Source: Xanthobacteraceae bacterium (GTDB lineage Bacteria; Pseudomonadota; Alphaproteobacteria; Rhizobiales; Xanthobacteraceae). Taken from it: DNA of 10,106 nucleotides. The notes beneath the pieces were generated by a model. It was given only the letters and a program-made list of their open reading frames with translations. It was not told the DNA's origin and did no database searches. Positions 7,267 through 10,106 of the stretch are shown here, piece after piece. Position numbers and translations under genes: made by a program. How positions within the stretch are numbered: the first letter of the stretch is position 1; every line of letters starts with the position of its first letter. The stretch is from contig JASHRR010000478.1 in assembly GCA_030037185.1 (NCBI GenBank), positions 1-10,106 of the forward strand. The letters are read 5' to 3'.

Positions 7267-8262
7267 TTACAGATCGAGTGTCGCCGGCGCAAACAGCTGT
7301 TCGATTTTGACCACCGGATCCGTCAGGCCCTGGGCGTGCACATAGGTCGCGATCGTCTCCAGCACCTTGCGCGTCGCCTTCACCCCATAGGCCATCGGGT
7401 CGGTGGCAAGCGCGGTCCGCACGTCACCGCCGATAACGCCGGTTTCGAAATAGGAGGCGAGGGCCACGTTGCCGGTGCGCAGCACTTGCGCGCGGGCCGC
7501 CGCGAAGGCGGAGAACAGATTGAGCGCGATCCAGGGATGTTTCTCGACCAGCGATCGGCGGATGACCACGGTATGGTTGATCGGATAGATGCCGGTCTTG
7601 GCGTAATAGCGGCGGCCTTCCGCGGCGCGATCGGGAAACAGCGGCCGCACGCGCTGATCGGCGGAAAGGTCGATGCGGCTGCGATCGACGAGGTTGCGAT
7701 CGGTGAGATAGAGCAGCGTCGCATCGAGCTCGCCGGCGATCAGCATCTCGCCGATATTGGTGCCGGCGGGGATCTGGTGCACGGTCACGCCGGCCGGCGG
7801 CTTGAAGCCGGTGGCGCCGCCGTGGCTCTTGTCGGCGACGCGCTCCATGAAGAACTCCATGTCGCGCGGATGCACGCCGAACTCGTTTTCGAGCACGCCG
7901 CGGCCCCAAATGGCGGCGGTCTGCTGATACTCTGGCACGCCGACCCGCTTGCCTCTGAGGTCCGCGGGCGATGCGATGCCGGCGTCGGCGCGCACCAGGA
8001 TGCGCGTGTGGAAGAACTCGCGGGTGGTGAACACCGGCAGGGCCACCCACGGCGTCGGCGCGCGCGCAGTCGAGATCAACAGCGACGACATCGACATTTC
8101 CGACACATCGAACTCGGCAAAGCGCAACTGCCGCCAGAACATCTCGGAGGGATGAATGACGGTGGCCGCAAGGTCGATGCCCTCGGCCCTCACTGCACCA
8201 TCGATCAGCGGCCGGGTGTTGGGGTTGTCGGAGAGCGCGATGCTGAGAGGCAGGCGGGCCAT
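7267..8262 (-). CDS. 4,5-dihydroxyphthalate decarboxylase-like / PhnD-fold protein
   Basis: The 331-residue product resembles the family annotated as 4,5-dihydroxyphthalate decarboxylase (Pht5-like, about 330 residues), which shares the periplasmic-binding-protein fold with PhnD/SsuA-type binding proteins. Visible features are an N-terminal LSIALSDNPNTRPLIDG, then FDVSEMSMSSLLIS, then FTTREFFHTRILVR, followed by DLRGKRVGVPEYQQTAAIWG (residues about 99-118), and later GYINHT-like YPINHTVVIRRSLVEKHP. There is no signal peptide, which fits a cytosolic enzyme better than a periplasmic receptor. The ATG at 8262 is supported by AGAGGAG eight bases upstream. That site lies in the last codons of the preceding TctC gene, and the two genes are 5 bp apart, so they are almost certainly co-translated. 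The actual substrate is unknown; family members are often misannotated, and an ABC-type binding role is possible. Confidence 0.85.
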   Translation of the reverse strand: MARLPLSIALSDNPNTRPLIDGAVRAEGIDLAATVIHPSEMFWRQLRFAEFDVSEMSMSSLLISTARAPTPWVALPVFTTREFFHTRILVRADAGIASPADLRGKRVGVPEYQQTAAIWGRGVLENEFGVHPRDMEFFMERVADKSHGGATGFKPPAGVTVHQIPAGTNIGEMLIAGELDATLLYLTDRNLVDRSRIDLSADQRVRPLFPDRAAEGRRYYAKTGIYPINHTVVIRRSLVEKHPWIALNLFSAFAAARAQVLRTGNVALASYFETGVIGGDVRTALATDPMAYGVKATRKVLETIATYVHAQGLTDPVVKIEQLFAPATLDL

Positions 8263-8267
8263 GATGC

Positions 8268-9254
8268 TCACTCCTCTGTGAGCCCGAGCTTCGTCACGAT
8301 CGGCCCCCATTTGTCGTGCTCTGCCCTCATGTGCCGGGCGAGATCCTCTGGCGTGCCGCCGCGCGGCTGTGCTCCCAGCCGGGCGAGCGGCTCGCGGATG
8401 GCGGCGGACTTCAACGCGTCGTTGGTCGCCCGGTTGAGCCTTTCGATGATCGCCGGCGGCGTGCCGAGGGGGGCGAGGACGGCGACCCAGGCGCCGGTGT
8501 TGATGGCCGGGTAGCCAAGTTCGGGCATGGTCGGCACGTCGGGCAGTTCGGCAAGGCGCGTCGGGTTCGAGACCGCGAGAGCCTTGAGCCGGCCGTCGCG
8601 GATGAACTGCAGGGAGGTGCCCACGGTGTCGAAGGTGAGCTGAATCTGTCCGGCCACGACGTCGGTGAGCGCCGGCCCGCCGCCCTTGTAGGGCACGTGG
8701 ACGATCTGCGTGCCGGAAAGCTGCTTGAACAGCTCGGCGGTGAGATGGGGCAGTGTTCCGGCGCCGCCGGTCGAATAGTTGAGCTTGCCGGGGTTCTGCT
8801 TGGCGTAGCTGACCAGCTCGGCCACGCTGGAGAACGGCGCGGTTGGATGGGCGACCAGCACCTGCGGGGTCTCGGCAACGAGCGCGATCGGGGCGAAGCT
8901 GTTCTCGTCATAGCCGGCGGATTTGTAGACCAACGGGCTCATGATGAGCCCGCTGGCGGCACTCACCAGGAGCGTATAGCCGTCCGGGTCGGCGGCGGCC
9001 GCGACCTTGGAGCCAAGCGTGTTGCCGGCGCCGGCGCGGTTCTCTACGATCACGCTCTGGCCGAGGAAAGCCGGCAAGGCGTTTGCCAGCAGGCGGGCCA
9101 TCACGTCGACCGGTCCGCCGGCCGGCGTCGGCACAATGATCTTGACCGGACGGTTAGGGTAGGGCTGCGCGGCCGCCGGCACAACGGCAAGGCCGGACAG
9201 CGCGGCGAGCGCCGCGATGACAGCAGCTAGCGCGAGGAAATATTTGCGACCCAT
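8268..9254 (-). CDS. TctC/Bug-family periplasmic solute-binding protein
   Basis: This extracytoplasmic receptor belongs to the tripartite tricarboxylate transporter (Bug) family, which captures carboxylates such as citrate, aromatic acids or nicotinate. The 328-residue product has a clear Sec signal peptide: MGRK, a hydrophobic core at about 5-25, and cleavage likely after Ala29 in PAAAQPYPNRP. The mature start YPNRPVKIIVPTPAGGPVDVMARL is the family hallmark, followed by VENRAGAGNTLGSKVAAAADPDGYTLL in two parts. The ligand-pocket region has VPYKGGGPALTDVVAGQIQ, and the C-terminal part has PDVPTMPELGYP. The ATG at 9254 has GGGAGAGAG about five bases upstream; an ATG at 9269 would add only five residues. 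No TctA or TctB membrane subunits are in the window, so it is an orphan receptor here. Its last codons GAGGAGTGA supply the ribosome-binding site of the next gene. Confidence 0.95.
   Translation of the reverse strand: MGRKYFLALAAVIAALAALSGLAVVPAAAQPYPNRPVKIIVPTPAGGPVDVMARLLANALPAFLGQSVIVENRAGAGNTLGSKVAAAADPDGYTLLVSAASGLIMSPLVYKSAGYDENSFAPIALVAETPQVLVAHPTAPFSSVAELVSYAKQNPGKLNYSTGGAGTLPHLTAELFKQLSGTQIVHVPYKGGGPALTDVVAGQIQLTFDTVGTSLQFIRDGRLKALAVSNPTRLAELPDVPTMPELGYPAINTGAWVAVLAPLGTPPAIIERLNRATNDALKSAAIREPLARLGAQPRGGTPEDLARHMRAEHDKWGPIVTKLGLTEE
8271..8277 (-). promoter_or_regulatory. Shine-Dalgarno site within the end of the TctC gene
   Basis: AGAGGAG is formed by the last two codons (GAG GAG) of the TctC-family gene and two preceding bases. 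It lies eight bases before the ATG at 8262, which decides that start over the GTG at 8271, whose position would leave no spacing. The arrangement predicts translational coupling of receptor and enzyme. Confidence 0.7.
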
Positions 9255-9278
9255 CGTGCTCTCTCCCAACCTTGTTAT

Positions 9279-9301
9279 TCCCTCCCCCGCTAGGTGGGGA
9301 A
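9279..9301. repeat. Diverged REP-like palindrome in the TctC leader
   Basis: TTCCC (9279-9283) and GGGAA (9297-9301) flank CTCCCCCGC-type sequence that resembles the repeats at 3288 and 3995, with the right arm changed to GGTGGGGAA. It sits 25 bases upstream of the TctC-family start codon, so it would be in the mRNA leader or core promoter. The match is partial. Confidence 0.35.
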
Positions 9302-9639
9302 AACAGAGTGCATCGCGCGGTCCGGCGCCGGTTCCGCCGCACTCTCGGTGACATGGATATTAGCGCCGCAGGGTGGGCAGAGCGAGGCGTGCCCGCCGCA
9401 GCCGCCGTGTGGTCGGCACGGCGAGCCAGAGCGCGCTTGCCACCCCCGGGGCTGAAATGCGTTGGCCAACATGAACGCGGGCAAGCCGACGGTTGGGTAC
9501 GTGATCGGATTTAAGCCTTTCAGCCGGCGGTCGCGAAAAGATCTTCAGGCTGCCTCCAGGTGAGTGGTAATACGGGCCAGGTTATCGCGGCCACTGAGGC
9601 TGGCAACAGCAACGGCAACGATCCCCCAACAATGGAAGC

Positions 9640-9644
9640 GGAGG
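9640..9644 (+). promoter_or_regulatory. Strong Shine-Dalgarno for the Kelch gene
   Basis: GGAGG lies five bases before the ATG at 9650. It fixes the start of the right-hand partial gene and suggests efficient translation. Confidence 0.8.
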
Positions 9645-9649
9645 AATCA

Positions 9650-10106
9650 ATGACGAAATTCACGGCCCTTGCAATCCCGTTCGCGGTCGGCGCGCTCGCG
9701 GTCGGCGCTTTCGGTCAGACCGCCGCGACCGGCACGCCGCAAGATAGACGCAACGAGGTTTCGCTCGCGACTGTGGGCGGCAAGATCTACGTGCTGGGCG
9801 GCAGCATCAACCGTGTCGCCGTTCCACACGTCGATGAATACGATCCGGCGACCGACAAATGGAATGCCCGCATGCCGATGATCCGCGGGCTCGACCACGT
9901 GGGGACCGCCGTCGTCAATGGTAAGATCATCACGGTCGGAGGTTTTCTGGCGTCCGTGCACGCCTATCCGCAGGACTTGGTCTACGAATACGACCCGGCC
10001 GCCAACACATGGCGGGTGCTCGCACCGATGAAGGCCCCGCGCGCGTCGGTGGGTGTCGCCGTGCTCAACGGCAAAGTCCACGCGATCGGCGGGCGCGCGC
10101 CTGACG
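9650..10106 (+). CDS. Exported Kelch-repeat protein (3' end cut by window edge)
   Basis: The first 152 codons are visible and the frame is open at the right edge. The N-terminus MTKFTALAIPFAVGALAVGA is a signal peptide, with cleavage likely near AFGQTAA (residues 20-26). At least three Kelch beta-propeller blades follow. Each has a GG doublet after a small hydrophobic run and a Y/W pair: GGKIYVLGG (43-51) with DEYDPATDKW (62-71); NGKIITVGG (90-98) with YEYDPAANTW (112-121); NGKVHAIGG (140-148). Spacing of about 47-50 residues per blade is normal for Kelch. Secreted or periplasmic Kelch proteins include N-acetylneuraminate epimerase and galactose-oxidase-like proteins, but no catalytic residue can be judged from this part, so function is unknown. 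The strong Shine-Dalgarno at 9640-9644 fixes the start. The gene diverges from the TctC operon. Confidence 0.9.
   Translation, partial: MTKFTALAIPFAVGALAVGAFGQTAATGTPQDRRNEVSLATVGGKIYVLGGSINRVAVPHVDEYDPATDKWNARMPMIRGLDHVGTAVVNGKIITVGGFLASVHAYPQDLVYEYDPAANTWRVLAPMKAPRASVGVAVLNGKVHAIGGRAPD

Larger units (their letters stand above)
9255..9649. other. Intergenic region between TctC operon and Kelch gene
   Basis: This 395-bp gap separates two divergent genes and should carry both promoters. Seen in it: a repeat-like palindrome near 9279-9301, a 7-bp hairpin CGCCGTG/CACGGCG at 9403-9423 with a 7-nt loop and no T-run, and an AT-richer patch around 9505-9515 (GGATTTAAGCC). A minus-strand open frame from 9544 to 9290 encodes a cysteine-containing stretch (CGGHASLCPPCGANIHV), but no convincing start was found. 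No promoter hexamers could be named with confidence. Confidence 0.4.

Noticed and set aside
6931..8514. Very long plus-strand open frame (527 codons) over the tnpB remnant and the decarboxylase-like gene
   Set aside because: It is antisense to a gene with clear family similarity, is rich in Arg, His and Gly as expected of a high-GC shadow frame, and has no recognisable domain.
8316..9230. Plus-strand open frame of 304 codons opposite the TctC gene
   Set aside because: Antisense shadow of a clearly recognised binding-protein gene, with Gly/Arg/His-rich composition.
9545..9643. Minus-strand tail-like frame ending GRDNLARITTHLEAA before a stop at 9545-9547
   Set aside because: Only about 32 codons between stops with no start codon; too short to support a gene remnant.

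Overview
The window is high-GC (clearly above 60 percent) with dense genes, short intergenic gaps and strongly GC-biased third codon positions. The gene families suggest a soil-type alphaproteobacterium of the order Hyphomicrobiales (Bradyrhizobium / Rhodoplanes / Pseudolabrys-like): a YhdP/AsmA-like envelope protein diverging from a bacterioferritin comigratory protein (Bcp)-type peroxiredoxin, an orphan TctC/Bug-type solute-binding protein, and GC-rich palindromic repeats. The lineage is inferred from gene content; there is no rRNA or tRNA in the window to place it.

Layout from left to right. (1) The 3' part of a PLP-dependent threonine/serine dehydratase-like gene (+), cut by the left edge. 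(2) A convergent, probably co-oriented pair on the minus strand: a Bcp/PrxQ-type peroxiredoxin followed by rimO, the ribosomal protein S12 methylthiotransferase. (3) A divergent, large AsmA/YhdP-like gene (+, about 1,248 codons). It carries a run of palindromic repeat-like sequences inside its reading frame and another copy near its uncertain start. (4) A 332-bp gap that looks empty but holds the decayed 3' end of an IS200/IS605-family tnpB gene, plus a GC-rich hairpin resembling the right end of such an element. (5) A two-gene minus-strand operon: a TctC-family periplasmic binding protein translationally coupled to a cytosolic protein of the 4,5-dihydroxyphthalate decarboxylase / PhnD-like binding fold. 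(6) A 395-bp intergenic region, then the start of an exported Kelch-repeat protein (+), cut by the right edge.

The genes do not form one pathway. rimO, bcp and the AsmA-like gene are housekeeping functions (ribosome modification, peroxide defence, envelope lipid homeostasis). The TctC/decarboxylase pair looks like an accessory capture-and-conversion unit for an organic, possibly aromatic, acid. I found no CRISPR array, phage module or complete mobile element. The most unusual signals are the tnpB fossil with its associated hairpin and the in-frame repeat insertions in the AsmA-like gene.
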